20,342 nt of DNA from Nitrospirota bacterium (GCA_005877565.1 VBOK01000037.1:1-20342), one strand, 5' to 3'. Shown: positions 1 to 8,058, counted from the stretch's first letter. The notes: a model not told the origin generated them from the sequence alone. Translations and numbers: made by a program.

Positions 1-68
1 TCCCTCTCCAGAACAGGGCGAATTTATTGTACGCAAACATGATCGCCGACGCAATGACACTCAACTAT

Positions 69-97
69 TTGTTCTTCTTGGCGTTTTCTGTTACAAT
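69..97 (+). promoter_or_regulatory. Candidate sigma70 promoter for the RDD-mreBCD-mrdA-rodA operon
   Basis: A -35-like TTGTTC (69-74) is separated by exactly 17 bp from a -10-like TACAAT (92-97, 5 of 6 consensus bases). Transcription would start near 104, just upstream of the Shine-Dalgarno AGGAG at 113-117. No other promoter-like sequence stands out before rodA, and the genes downstream overlap or are closely spaced, so this may drive the whole cell-shape operon. It is predicted from sequence only. Confidence 0.45.
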
Positions 98-112
98 CCC
101 TGCGCTAGTAGC

Positions 113-117
113 AGGAG
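113..117 (+). promoter_or_regulatory. Shine-Dalgarno deciding the RDD protein start
   Basis: AGGAG lies 8 nt before the GTG at 126. The upstream in-frame candidates (TTG 27, ATG 39) have no comparable site and lie upstream of the predicted transcription start, which favours GTG 126. Confidence 0.5.
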
Positions 118-125
118 CAGGATTC

Positions 126-599
126 GTGCCGGACACGGGGGGCATTCTCACACAGGAGCAGGACCACACACCCGCCCGTGTCTTTCCCAAGGCAACAGTT
201 TTGCATCGTTTCATCGCGAAGTCGTTGGACCTGTTGATCGTGTTGGGGGTAGGGGAATTGGCGCCGCCGTACGGGTTCTGGGTGGCCCTCTGGTACATCC
301 TGGTGGCAGACGGCTTTTCAGGACGCAGCATCGGGAAGCGTCTCATCGGGCTGCAGGCCTGGGTGCCTGAATTGCACGCCCCGGCCGGTTTCAGGGACTC
401 GATCATCCGGAACGTCCCCCTCGCCGTCGGCTACGCGGCCTTCCAAGTCCCGTACGTGGGCTGGCTCGGGGCCGCTGCGGTCTTGGGTATCGAGTCCCTC
501 CTGATCATCGGCAACGAGCGGGGCCTGCGGATCGGCGACGAGCTGGCCCACACGCAGGTCGTGGATGAGCAGATCTTCGATGTGGAATCCCTGTCGTAA
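126..599 (+). CDS. RDD family membrane protein
   Basis: This small integral membrane protein has about 157 aa from GTG 126. An RDD-type pattern is visible: an Arg and an Asp in the first hydrophobic helix (LHRFIAKSLDLLIVLG), then the second helix ending in the family-typical DGFSGRSIGKRLIGLQ stretch, then a third hydrophobic region (VPYVGWLGAAAVLGIESLLII). RDD proteins are small membrane proteins of mixed roles (some linked to transport or ion exchange), so no specific function is claimed. The open frame extends upstream to TTG 27 and would add a hydrophobic N-terminal segment. I prefer GTG 126 because it has a good Shine-Dalgarno and sits behind the predicted promoter. The stop overlaps the mreB ribosome-binding site, so it is probably co-transcribed with the cell-shape genes. 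Confidence 0.75.
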   Translation: MPDTGGILTQEQDHTPARVFPKATVLHRFIAKSLDLLIVLGVGELAPPYGFWVALWYILVADGFSGRSIGKRLIGLQAWVPELHAPAGFRDSIIRNVPLAVGYAAFQVPYVGWLGAAAVLGIESLLIIGNERGLRIGDELAHTQVVDEQIFDVESLS

Positions 600-611
600 A
601 GGAGGAGCAGC

Positions 612-1661
612 GTGAGCCTCGCCTCAGACATCTTCGGGTGGTTCTCCAATGACCTGGCCATCGACCTCGGCACCGCTACCACGCTGGTGTACGTGCGCGG
701 GCGCGGCATCGTGCTCAACGAGCCGTCGGTGGTGGCCATCGAGAAGAAGACTGAAAAGGTGCTGGCCGTCGGCGCCGAGGCCAAGAAGATGCTGGGCCGC
801 ACGCCCGGCAACATCATGGCCATCCGGCCCATGAAAGAGGGCGTGATCGCCGACTTCGAGATGGCCGAACGGATGCTCCGGCACTTCATCACGAAGGCGC
901 ACAACCGCAGCACCTTCGTGCGGCCGCGGATCATCATCGGCGTGCCCTCGCGGATCACGCAGGTGGAGCAGCGGGCCGTGCGTGATTCGGCGGAGTTGGC
1001 CGGCGCCCGGGAGGTCTACCTGATCGAGGAGCCCGTCGCCGCGGCCATCGGCGCCGGCCTGCCCATCACGGAGCCCTCGGGCAACATGGTGGTGGACATC
1101 GGCGGCGGCACCACCGACATCGCCGTTCTTTCGCTGGGCGGGATCGTTTACAGCGAATCGGTCAAGGTGGCGGGCGACCGCATGGACGACGCCATCATGA
1201 ACTACGTGAAGAAGAAGTACAACCTCCTCATCGGCGATCACATGGCCGAGCGGATCAAGGTGGAGATCGGGTCCGCCTATCCGTTCGAGGAGAAGAAGAC
1301 CATCATGGTGAAAGGGCGCGACCTGATCTCCGGCATTCCCCGGACACTTGTCCTCGACGATTCCGAGATCCGGGAGGCCCTCTACGAGCCGATCAGCACG
1401 ATCGTGAACGCCATCAAGGTGGCCCTCGAGAACACGCCGCCCGAACTGGCCGGCGACATCATCGACTGCGGGATCGTGCTGACAGGCGGGGGGTCCATGC
1501 TCTGGGGGATGGACACGCGCCTGCGGGAGGAAACGGGCTTGCCGATCGTTACGGTAGACGACCCCCTCACCTCCGTGGTGTTGGGCGTCGGGAAGATCCT
1601 CGACGAACTCGATCTGCTGCGCAAAGTGAGTGTGATGTCCCAATACAGCAGCTCTCGGTAA
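612..1661 (+). CDS. mreB: Rod shape-determining protein MreB (actin homologue)
   Basis: MreB is the bacterial actin-like ATPase that forms filaments under the inner membrane and directs lateral wall synthesis through MreC, MreD, RodA and PBP2. The 349-residue length is normal. Actin-fold motifs are intact: phosphate-1 DLAIDLGTATTLVY near residue 14, phosphate-2 VVDIGGGTTDIAVL near residue 160, and the adenosine motif IVLTGGGSMLWG near residue 290. The short N-terminal stretch before the core (SLASDIFGWFS) is a plausible membrane-binding amphipathic helix. The start is GTG 612, preceded by a strong AAAGGAGGAG (598-607) that overlaps the previous stop. It is the first of five elongasome genes. 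Confidence 0.97.
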   Translation: MSLASDIFGWFSNDLAIDLGTATTLVYVRGRGIVLNEPSVVAIEKKTEKVLAVGAEAKKMLGRTPGNIMAIRPMKEGVIADFEMAERMLRHFITKAHNRSTFVRPRIIIGVPSRITQVEQRAVRDSAELAGAREVYLIEEPVAAAIGAGLPITEPSGNMVVDIGGGTTDIAVLSLGGIVYSESVKVAGDRMDDAIMNYVKKKYNLLIGDHMAERIKVEIGSAYPFEEKKTIMVKGRDLISGIPRTLVLDDSEIREALYEPISTIVNAIKVALENTPPELAGDIIDCGIVLTGGGSMLWGMDTRLREETGLPIVTVDDPLTSVVLGVGKILDELDLLRKVSVMSQYSSSR

Positions 1662-1682
1662 CGCGGCGGCCCAGCCGGTGAC

Positions 1683-2645
1683 ATGATCTCGTTGCAATCG
1701 ATCGCGGGAGGCAAGCGGGCCGTCCTCCTCTTGTTCGTCTTTCTGGTGGTCGCGCTGCTGCTCCTGCCGGAATCCCGCCAGGAATCCCTCATGGTAATCG
1801 GCCGGCCCATGGCCGCTGTCATCGCCGTGCCGATCCGCGTCATGGAGGCGGCCAACCACAAGATCGACACGCTCATGAACCGGTACCTGGCGCTGCAGCA
1901 CATGCACGAGGAGAACCGGGCCCTCCGGCAGCACATCGCGCGCCTACAGGAAGAGAACGCGCGCCTACGGGAGACGGCCGTGGCGACCACCCGGCTGCGC
2001 GACCTGCTCGCGTTGCAGGAGCAGCTACCCTTTCCCACAGTCGCCGCCCAGGTGATCGGCCGGGACTCCACGAACTGGTACCGCAGCATCGTCATCAACA
2101 AAGGCCGCAAGGACGGCCTAGCCGCCGACATGGGCGTGATGACGCCGGCGGGCGCGGTCGGCCGGATCGTGAAAGCCTACGACCGCTTCGCCATCGTGCT
2201 GCTGCTCAACGACCTGAACAACGCGATCACGGGGTTGGTGCAGCGCACGCGGGACGAGGGCATCGTGGAAGGCACGGAGAAGGGGCTCGCACGGATCAAG
2301 TACCTGCCCCTGCTCTCGACCGTGAAGGTCGGCGACCAGGTCGTCACATCCGGCCTGGCGGGTGGGTTCCCGCGCGGTCTGCCGATCGGCACCATCACCA
2401 AGATCGAGCGGCGCGAGGCGGAGTTGTTCCTCTCTGCCGAGGTCACGCTGGACGCGGACTTCACCAAGATCGAGGAGGCCGAGGCGGAGTTGTTCCTCTC
2501 TGCCGAGGTCACGCTGGACGCGGACTTCACCAAGATCGAGGAGGCGCTCGTCATCACCGCCCCGCGGGAGAGTGTGCAGCTCCCCGCCAATCCGTTCTCC
2601 ATGCAGCCAGCTGCCCCGGTCAAGCCTGCGAGAGGGACGCGATGA
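1683..2645 (+). CDS. mreC: Rod shape-determining protein MreC, with internal 22-residue duplication
   Basis: MreC is the periplasmic scaffold of the elongasome, linking MreB/MreD to PBP2. The 320-aa product shows a short cytoplasmic start, one membrane helix (about residues 14-30), a coiled coil (about 60-105, with MHEENRALRQHIARLQEEN) and the C-terminal beta-barrel region. Residues 245-266 and 267-288 are identical copies of one 22-residue segment (EAELFLSAEVTLDADFTKIE plus EA), encoded by a perfect 66-bp tandem repeat. Without the extra copy the protein would be 298 aa, a usual MreC length. The duplicated segment lies in the conserved C-terminal beta domain and could disturb folding. No strong Shine-Dalgarno precedes ATG 1683, so translational coupling to mreB, 21 bp upstream, is possible. 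Its TGA overlaps the mreD ATG. Confidence 0.93.
   Translation: MISLQSIAGGKRAVLLLFVFLVVALLLLPESRQESLMVIGRPMAAVIAVPIRVMEAANHKIDTLMNRYLALQHMHEENRALRQHIARLQEENARLRETAVATTRLRDLLALQEQLPFPTVAAQVIGRDSTNWYRSIVINKGRKDGLAADMGVMTPAGAVGRIVKAYDRFAIVLLLNDLNNAITGLVQRTRDEGIVEGTEKGLARIKYLPLLSTVKVGDQVVTSGLAGGFPRGLPIGTITKIERREAELFLSAEVTLDADFTKIEEAEAELFLSAEVTLDADFTKIEEALVITAPRESVQLPANPFSMQPAAPVKPARGTR
2414..2545 (+). repeat. Perfect 66-bp tandem duplication within mreC
   Basis: Positions 2414-2479 and 2480-2545 match base for base. The next base pair differs (2480 c versus 2546 g), which marks the limit. The unit is 22 codons, so the frame is kept. Lack of any synonymous divergence means a very recent event or an assembly artefact. 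Confidence 0.95.
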
Positions 2646-3148
2646 AGGTCCTTGGCTACGCCGCGCTGATCCTGCTCCTCGTCCCACTCCAGGTCGTCCT
2701 CGTCGACCGGATCAGTATCTTCGACATCCGCCCCGACCTGGCGCTCGTGGCCGTCTGCCTGATCGGCCTCTACTGTGGTGAGATGGAGGCGCTGCTGGCG
2801 GGAATCGCGATCGGATTCTCCCAGGACTTGTTCTCCGGCGGCGGACAGTGGGTCAACCTGTGCCTCAAGCCGATCCTCGGCCTGATCGCCGGGCTCGCCA
2901 GCCGGAACCTGCTCAACCTGACCTGGCTCTTCGCCGTCGGCCTGATCTTGTGCCTGTCGGTCCTCTCCGGCACGATCATGTACCTGTTGAAAGCCTTTAC
3001 GGGCCCCGGCGCAAGCTTCTTCCTCGCGGCCCGTAGCATCATCCTGCCCCAGGCCTGCTACGACGCGCTGGTGGGCCTCGCCCTGCTCAAGCTTCTACAG
3101 CGCCGGCGGGTCTCCCGCACGCCGCAGACTGCGCTCAGTTATGAGTAA
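2642..3148 (+). CDS. mreD: Rod shape-determining protein MreD
   Basis: MreD is the multi-span inner-membrane partner of MreC in the elongasome. The 168-residue protein is almost entirely hydrophobic, with about five membrane segments. It carries the family-like N-terminal pattern in which an Arg-Pro-Asp follows the first helix (FDIRPDLALVAVCLIGLYCG), followed by the glycine-rich GIAIGFSQDLFSGG. The length is typical. Its ATG overlaps the mreC stop (ATGA at 2642-2645), and its end overlaps the mrdA start by 8 bp, a tightly coupled arrangement normal for mreCD-mrdA. Confidence 0.92.
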   Translation: MKVLGYAALILLLVPLQVVLVDRISIFDIRPDLALVAVCLIGLYCGEMEALLAGIAIGFSQDLFSGGGQWVNLCLKPILGLIAGLASRNLLNLTWLFAVGLILCLSVLSGTIMYLLKAFTGPGASFFLAARSIILPQACYDALVGLALLKLLQRRRVSRTPQTALSYE

Positions 3149-4991
3149 GTTCACCACCCAGCACGAGGACTTCAGAAACCTGCAACGCCGGCTGTTGTAC
3201 CTGCGCACCGGCCTGCTGTTCTGCCTGCTGCTGCTCTCCGCACGGCTCTGGTACCTGCAGGTTGTCAAGGGCACCTATTACCACGAGCTCGCGGAACAGA
3301 ACCGGGTCCGCACGGTGGACCTCAAGCCAGCCCGCGGTCTGATCTTCGACCGCCACGGCGAGTTGCTGGCCAACAACGTCCCCAGCTTCAACCTGTACCT
3401 CACTGTCGAGGACATCCGGGATCGGGATGGCATGGCCGCCGCTCTCGAGGAGTTGATCGGGCTCCCCCGCGCCGAGACCATGAAGCGGCTGATCCAGCAG
3501 GCCAAGTCATACGTCCCGATCCTGCTCAAATCAGGCCTGACCCTGCGCGAGGCCGCCCTCCTCGAAGGCCACCGGCTGGAGCTCACGGGCCTGCGGGTCC
3601 AGGCGGAGTCCCAACGGAACTATGTCCACGGCCCTCTGGGGAGCCACCTTCTGGGCTATGTCGGCGAGGTGTCGCCCGAGCAGCAGGAGGAGCCGGACTT
3701 CGCGGGCTTGGTCCAGGGCAGCATCATCGGCAAGGCCGGCGTCGAAAAGACCTACGACCGCATGCTCCGGGGAAAGCCCGGCGAGAAGACCATTGAGGTG
3801 GACGCGCGGGGCAACGAGCTGAAGACCGTGGCGGTGGTCGAACAGACCCCGGGCGACGACCTCTACCTGAGCCTGGACCTGCGCCTTCAGCGCCTCGCCG
3901 AATCGCTCTTGGGCGCCGAGTCCGGCGCGATCGTTGCGTTGGATCCCCGGAACGGCGATGTGCTGGTGATGGCCAGTAGCCCGGCCTACGACCCCAACGT
4001 CCTCTCGCGCGGCCTCACGCCCGCGCTGTGGGAGCAGATCGCGTCGGATACGAGCCACCCGCTGACCAACCGGGCCCTGCAAGGGCAGTATCCGCCCGGC
4101 TCCACGTTCAAGATCATGGTCGCCTCCGCCGCGCTCGAATCGGACAAGTGGTCCGCAGACACCAAGGTCCGCTGCACGGGCGCGTTCTCCTCCGGCCGCC
4201 ACGTGTTCAAGGACTGGAAAAGGGGCGGGCACGGCGTGATGGACTTGTACAATGCGCTGGTCCAATCGTGCGACGTCTACTTCTACAACGTCGGCCAGCG
4301 CCTCGGAATCGACACGATCGCCGAGACCGCGCGCCTGTTCGGCCTGGGGCAACCCACGGGCATCGACCTGCCGTCCGAACGCGTGGGGGTCGTGCCCTCC
4401 ATCGAATGGAAGCAACGCGTGCGGAAAGAGCCGTGGTACCCCGGCGAGACCATCTCCACCGCCATTGGGCAGGGCTACATCACCGTCACACCGCTCCAGA
4501 TGGCCGTCGCGATCGGGGCCGTCTCCAACGGAGGGACCCTCCACCGGCCGCGGCTGGTCCGAGCCGTCCGGGAGCGTGCGACCGGGCGGGTCCAGGAGTA
4601 TCCGTCGGTGGACCGTGGACCCGTGCCGCTGCAGGAGGGCACGTTCCATCTGCTGCAGGACGCGCTGCGGGAGGTCGTCCTGCACGGCACCGGCGGCCGG
4701 GCGCGCTCCCGGTCCATCTCGATCGCCGGCAAGACGGGGACGGCCCAGACGGTGGCCGCGCGGGTCACCCAGCTCAGCACCGACGAGGAGGCCATTCCCA
4801 AGCAGTTCCGTGACCACGCCTGGTTCGTGGCCTACGCGCCGGCCGAAGAGCCCCAGATCGCGGTCGCCGTGCTCGTGGAGAACACCGGCCACGGCGGCAC
4901 GTACGCTGCGCCGATCGCCAAGGCCCTGATCGAAGAATACTGGAAGGACTCGGACGTCGATGATCGACACCAGATCGCCGGACAGTTTTGA
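3141..4991 (+). CDS. mrdA: Peptidoglycan transpeptidase PBP2
   Basis: PBP2 is the monofunctional class B penicillin-binding protein that cross-links lateral-wall peptidoglycan with the RodA polymerase. The 616-aa product has a short cytoplasmic tail, one anchor helix (about residues 26-44), the pedestal dimerisation domain (about 60-220, with ARGLIFDRHGELLANN) and the transpeptidase domain. All three active-site motifs are visible: STFK with nucleophile Ser321 and Lys324, SCD at 376-378, and KTGT from Lys531. It looks intact and full length. The start ATG lies inside the 3' end of mreD, and its end overlaps rodA by 32 bp, so translation is probably coupled. Confidence 0.97.
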   Translation: MSKFTTQHEDFRNLQRRLLYLRTGLLFCLLLLSARLWYLQVVKGTYYHELAEQNRVRTVDLKPARGLIFDRHGELLANNVPSFNLYLTVEDIRDRDGMAAALEELIGLPRAETMKRLIQQAKSYVPILLKSGLTLREAALLEGHRLELTGLRVQAESQRNYVHGPLGSHLLGYVGEVSPEQQEEPDFAGLVQGSIIGKAGVEKTYDRMLRGKPGEKTIEVDARGNELKTVAVVEQTPGDDLYLSLDLRLQRLAESLLGAESGAIVALDPRNGDVLVMASSPAYDPNVLSRGLTPALWEQIASDTSHPLTNRALQGQYPPGSTFKIMVASAALESDKWSADTKVRCTGAFSSGRHVFKDWKRGGHGVMDLYNALVQSCDVYFYNVGQRLGIDTIAETARLFGLGQPTGIDLPSERVGVVPSIEWKQRVRKEPWYPGETISTAIGQGYITVTPLQMAVAIGAVSNGGTLHRPRLVRAVRERATGRVQEYPSVDRGPVPLQEGTFHLLQDALREVVLHGTGGRARSRSISIAGKTGTAQTVAARVTQLSTDEEAIPKQFRDHAWFVAYAPAEEPQIAVAVLVENTGHGGTYAAPIAKALIEEYWKDSDVDDRHQIAGQF

Positions 4992-6072
4992 GTGGCGGTT
5001 CGTTCTCGTGGCGCTGGGGATCCTCGCGTTGGGCGTGATCTCCATCTACAGCGTCTCCCCAAGCACGACGCCCAAGGGTCAGACCCCCCTCTATGCCAAA
5101 CAGCTGACCTGGATCCTGATCGGCCTCGTGGCGTTCCTGGCGGCCATCGCCATCGACTACCACACGCTTGCCCGTCACGCCTACCTCCTCTACGGACTCA
5201 CCCTGATCCTCTTGGCGCTCGTCCTGGTCATGGGCCGCACCACCCGCGGCGCGCAGCGCTGGTTCGCAGTGGGGCCCCTCGTCTTCCAGCCGTCAGAAGT
5301 GGCCAAGCTGGTGCTCATCCTCGTGCTCGCGAAGTACTTCGCCGATGTGCAGCGCTTCGGCTGGATTCAGCGGGTGATCGTGCCTGGCCTGCTCACCCTC
5401 CCTGGGCTCCTCTTGATCCTGAAGCAGCCGGACCTGGGCACCGCGATGAGCTTCACCTTCATCTTCGTCACAATGGTCTTGGTCGGCGGGCTACACGCGA
5501 AAGCGCTCGGCCTCGGTGTGCTCTTCACGTCCATGCTGTTTCCCTTCGCCTGGGAGCTCATCTGGTCGTCGCTGCACGACTATCAACGCGAGCGGATCCT
5601 GACCTTCTGGGATCCCACGACGGACCCGGGCGGTAGGGGCTATCACGCCCTGCAGTCCCAGATCGCCATTGGGTCGGGCGGCCTGCTCGGCAAAGGCCTC
5701 GACGAAGCCACGCAGAGCCGACTCAAGTTCCTGCCCGAAGGCCATACGGACTTCGTCTTCGCGGTGTTCGCCGAGCAGTGGGGCTTCATCGGAGTCCTCG
5801 TGCTCTTCGTGCTCTTCGCGGTCTTGATCTTCCTGGCCTCGGAAATCGCCTTCAAGGCCAAGGACCCACTGGGGCTGCTCTTGGCGACGGGCATTCTGTC
5901 GATGGTAGGCTTCTGTTTGATGGTCAACGTGGGCATGACGATGGGGATCTTCCCGATTGTCGGCATCCCGCTCCCGCTGATGAGCTACGGCGGGACCACC
6001 ACCGTGACCTCGATGGCGGCCCTGGGGCTCTTGCTGAATGTGAAACGACGTCGACTGACACTGTTTTATTAA
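4960..6072 (+). CDS. rodA: Peptidoglycan glycosyltransferase RodA (SEDS family)
   Basis: RodA polymerises lipid II glycan strands for the elongasome, in complex with PBP2. The 370-residue length is standard, with about ten membrane helices. SEDS signatures are present: RGAQRWFAVGPLVFQPSE, the KQPDLGTA loop, RLKFLPEGHTDFVFAVFAEQWG with the conserved Asp/Glu region, and the C-terminal GIPLPLMSYGGTT. It is the last gene of the cell-shape operon. The next gene starts 100 bp downstream. No frame disturbance is seen. Confidence 0.97.
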   Translation: MIDTRSPDSFEWRFVLVALGILALGVISIYSVSPSTTPKGQTPLYAKQLTWILIGLVAFLAAIAIDYHTLARHAYLLYGLTLILLALVLVMGRTTRGAQRWFAVGPLVFQPSEVAKLVLILVLAKYFADVQRFGWIQRVIVPGLLTLPGLLLILKQPDLGTAMSFTFIFVTMVLVGGLHAKALGLGVLFTSMLFPFAWELIWSSLHDYQRERILTFWDPTTDPGGRGYHALQSQIAIGSGGLLGKGLDEATQSRLKFLPEGHTDFVFAVFAEQWGFIGVLVLFVLFAVLIFLASEIAFKAKDPLGLLLATGILSMVGFCLMVNVGMTMGIFPIVGIPLPLMSYGGTTTVTSMAALGLLLNVKRRRLTLFY

Positions 6073-6172
6073 CAACGGTTCAACCTTTATGACAGCAGGC
6101 GGGTCTAACGGAACGTGGTGGGTGGCATGAGCGCCAACCGGTCCCGCTACACCTGTCTGCCAAGGAGAGTGT

Positions 6173-7555
6173 ATGGGGTTAGAGATCATCATCAATGTCG
6201 CGCGGGAGGAAACCCGCGTGGCAGTCCTCGACCGAAAGGTCCTGACGGACCTCTACATCGATCGGGTCAAGCACCGGGACTACGTCGGCAACGTCTATAA
6301 GGGCAAGGTCGTCAAGGTCCTGCCCGGTCTCCAGGCCGCCTTCATTGACATCGGCCAGGACAAGGCGGCGTTCATGCATGTCTCCGAACTCACCGGCGGG
6401 ATCGGCGCGGAAGACACGCTCCTGGAGGAAGATGAGCAGCCCTCCGAAGTCCCGAAGCCCAAGCGCCACGCGGCGAAACCCATCGAGGATCTCCTGGAGG
6501 AAGGCCAGGAGCTCATGGTACAAGTGACCAAGGGGCCGATCGGCACCAAGGGCTCGCGGGTGACGTCCTACATCTCGCTACCCGGCCGCTACCTGGTGTT
6601 CCTGCCGCACGTCGACCACATCGGCATCTCGCGCCGGATCGAGAACGACGAAGAGCGCGCCCGTCTGAAGCAACTCATGCTGAAGCTCCGCAAGCCGGGG
6701 TCCGGCTACATCGTCCGGACGGTCAGCGAGGGGGTGACGGACGATGAGCTTCGTTCGGACGTCGAATTCCTCCAGGCCACGTGGGAGGAGATCCAGGAAA
6801 AGAAGGCTCGCCTGAAGGCGCCGGCCCTGCTGCACAACGACCTGGACCTCGTCTTCCGGACCGTCCGCGACCACTTCACCAAGGAGGTCCAGCACCTGTG
6901 GGTGGACGCGAAACCCGAGTACGAGGCCATCCGGGAGTTCGTAGGCCGCTACCTGCCCGAACTGCTGCCGCGCATCCACCTCTACACCGTCATCGACGTC
7001 AACACCGGGCGCTTCGTCGGCAAGCGGGACCTCGAGGAGACGATCACGAAGACCAACCTGGAGGCGGTCAAGGAGATCGCTTACCAGCTCAAGTTGCGGA
7101 GCATCGGTGGCATCATCATCATCGACTTCATCGACATGGAGCGCGAGCGCAACCGGGAGAAGGTGTTCCAGGCGCTCAACGACGCGCTCGCGCACGACAA
7201 AGCCCGCACCCGAATTCTGAGAATCTCGGAGCTGGGCCTCGTGGAGATGTCGCGGGAGCGCGTGCGGGAGGACCTCTACCGCGCGCTCTCGGAGCCCTGC
7301 CACTACTGCGAGGGACGCGCCTACACCAAGGACCCGACCACGATCTGCTATGAGCTGTTCCGCGACATCCGGCGGCTGGCGCCCACGCCCGACGAGCGGA
7401 CTATCGTCATCGGCGCCCACCCCAACGTCGCCTCGCTGCTGGCGGACGAAGAGGCCGACTCCCTCGTGGAGATCGAGCGCGAACGGAAGGTCAAGGTCGT
7501 CGTGAAACCCGACCCGACCCTGCACATCGAGCAGTACGATATTGTGATGCTGTGA
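6173..7555 (+). CDS. rng: Ribonuclease E/G family endoribonuclease, with apparent internal deletion
   Basis: RNase E/G proteins cleave single-stranded RNA in rRNA and mRNA processing. Visible parts are the N-terminal region with an S1 domain (about residues 36-135, including GLQAAFIDIGQDKAAFMHVSEL), catalytic metal ligands Asp275 (VIDVNTG) and Asp318 (IIIDFIDM), and the Zn-link cysteines 376 and 379 (PCHYCEG). Asp275 and Asp318 are 43 residues apart, as in E. coli RNase E (D303, D346). The segment normally lying between the LELY/IHLY strand and the first catalytic Asp (about 40 residues with the ..KVxLxSGGYxxxxxTEAL pattern) is absent: residue 271 (Tyr) is followed directly by TVIDVNTG. The frame is kept, giving 460 aa instead of about 500. 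Activity is doubtful if the deletion is real. The start is ATG 6173 behind AAGGAG (6162-6167). The C-terminal EQYDIVML matches the family end. Confidence 0.9.
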   Translation: MGLEIIINVAREETRVAVLDRKVLTDLYIDRVKHRDYVGNVYKGKVVKVLPGLQAAFIDIGQDKAAFMHVSELTGGIGAEDTLLEEDEQPSEVPKPKRHAAKPIEDLLEEGQELMVQVTKGPIGTKGSRVTSYISLPGRYLVFLPHVDHIGISRRIENDEERARLKQLMLKLRKPGSGYIVRTVSEGVTDDELRSDVEFLQATWEEIQEKKARLKAPALLHNDLDLVFRTVRDHFTKEVQHLWVDAKPEYEAIREFVGRYLPELLPRIHLYTVIDVNTGRFVGKRDLEETITKTNLEAVKEIAYQLKLRSIGGIIIIDFIDMERERNREKVFQALNDALAHDKARTRILRISELGLVEMSRERVREDLYRALSEPCHYCEGRAYTKDPTTICYELFRDIRRLAPTPDERTIVIGAHPNVASLLADEEADSLVEIERERKVKVVVKPDPTLHIEQYDIVML

Positions 7556-7572
7556 GGAAATGGTGATAGGCT
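7528..7572 (+). repeat. rng 3'-end direct repeat, copy 1 (in the intact reading frame)
   Basis: These 45 bp cover the last eight codons of rng (EQYDIVML), the stop, and 17 bp beyond it. They match 8142-8186 at 38 of 45 positions without gaps. The repeats bracket two small genes. Confidence 0.85.
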
Positions 7573-7580
7573 AAGAGCGG

Positions 7581-7811
7581 ATGCACTTTGAGATTCTGGG
7601 TGACGTCACCGATGTCGAGACGTTTGCGGTGGGTTCGGACATTCGTGAAATTGCCCGGCTGCGAAAATTTTATGGGAAGGGGCGTTGGCGGAAACGAAAG
7701 GGTATTGCACGTATTCGCTTGGCTGACGGCTCGGTCCACTTAGCCGAGCTTCACTGGTACGAAGCCACCGGAATTGGAAGGAAAGAATTCAAAATCAAAT
7801 GCCTCTTGTGA
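7581..7811 (+). CDS. Small conserved-looking hypothetical protein (76 aa)
   Basis: No named domain is recognised. The product is small, basic and soluble, with an Arg/Lys-rich centre (REIARLRKFYGKGRWRKRKG) followed by a beta-rich part (ARIRLADGSVHLAELHWYEA) and a C-terminal GIGRKEFKIK. The pattern resembles unnamed small proteins I associate with Nitrospira-like and other environmental bacteria, but that is memory, not a search. It starts 25 bp after the rng stop with only a weak purine-rich site (AGAGCGG) before ATG 7581. It is followed after 10 bp by a second small gene, so the two are probably one transcript. Its base composition is lower in GC than rng, fitting acquisition as part of the cassette between the rng 3'-end repeats. 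A nucleic-acid-binding role is possible from the charge, but unproven. Confidence 0.7.
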   Translation: MHFEILGDVTDVETFAVGSDIREIARLRKFYGKGRWRKRKGIARIRLADGSVHLAELHWYEATGIGRKEFKIKCLL

Positions 7812-7821
7812 GGAATATGCC

Positions 7822-8058
7822 ATGAAAAAGACCTCAACCTCCGGCCGCCGGTTTGTCATTTGTGTGAACAACGACGGGTACGTCGCATCGCTAGAGAAGC
7901 GCAAGATATATCTCTCGCTTCCTGATCCTGCGGCTACAAAGCATGGGCAAATTCGGATCATTGATGAGTCCGGCGAAGACTATCTTTACCCCAAAAGTTT
8001 CTTCGTGCCGATCAGCTTGCCCCAGCCAGCCCGCAAAGCCGTGCTGACTGCGGCCTAA
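7822..8058 (+). CDS. Small hypothetical protein (78 aa), second gene of the cassette
   Basis: The function is unknown. The protein has a short basic start, a hydrophobic strand (RRFVICVNNDGYVASLEKRKIY), then LPDPAATKHGQIRIIDESGEDYLYP and a C-terminal FFVPISLPQPARKAVL, suggesting a small beta-rich fold. The ATG at 7822 is preceded by GAGGAA (7810-7815) and lies 10 bp after the previous stop. The open frame reaches back to 7774, but that would overlap the upstream gene without a ribosome-binding site. Pairing with the upstream 76-aa protein allows a toxin-antitoxin-like reading, but no motif of a known toxin or antitoxin family is visible, so I do not call it one. Confidence 0.7.
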   Translation: MKKTSTSGRRFVICVNNDGYVASLEKRKIYLSLPDPAATKHGQIRIIDESGEDYLYPKSFFVPISLPQPARKAVLTAA

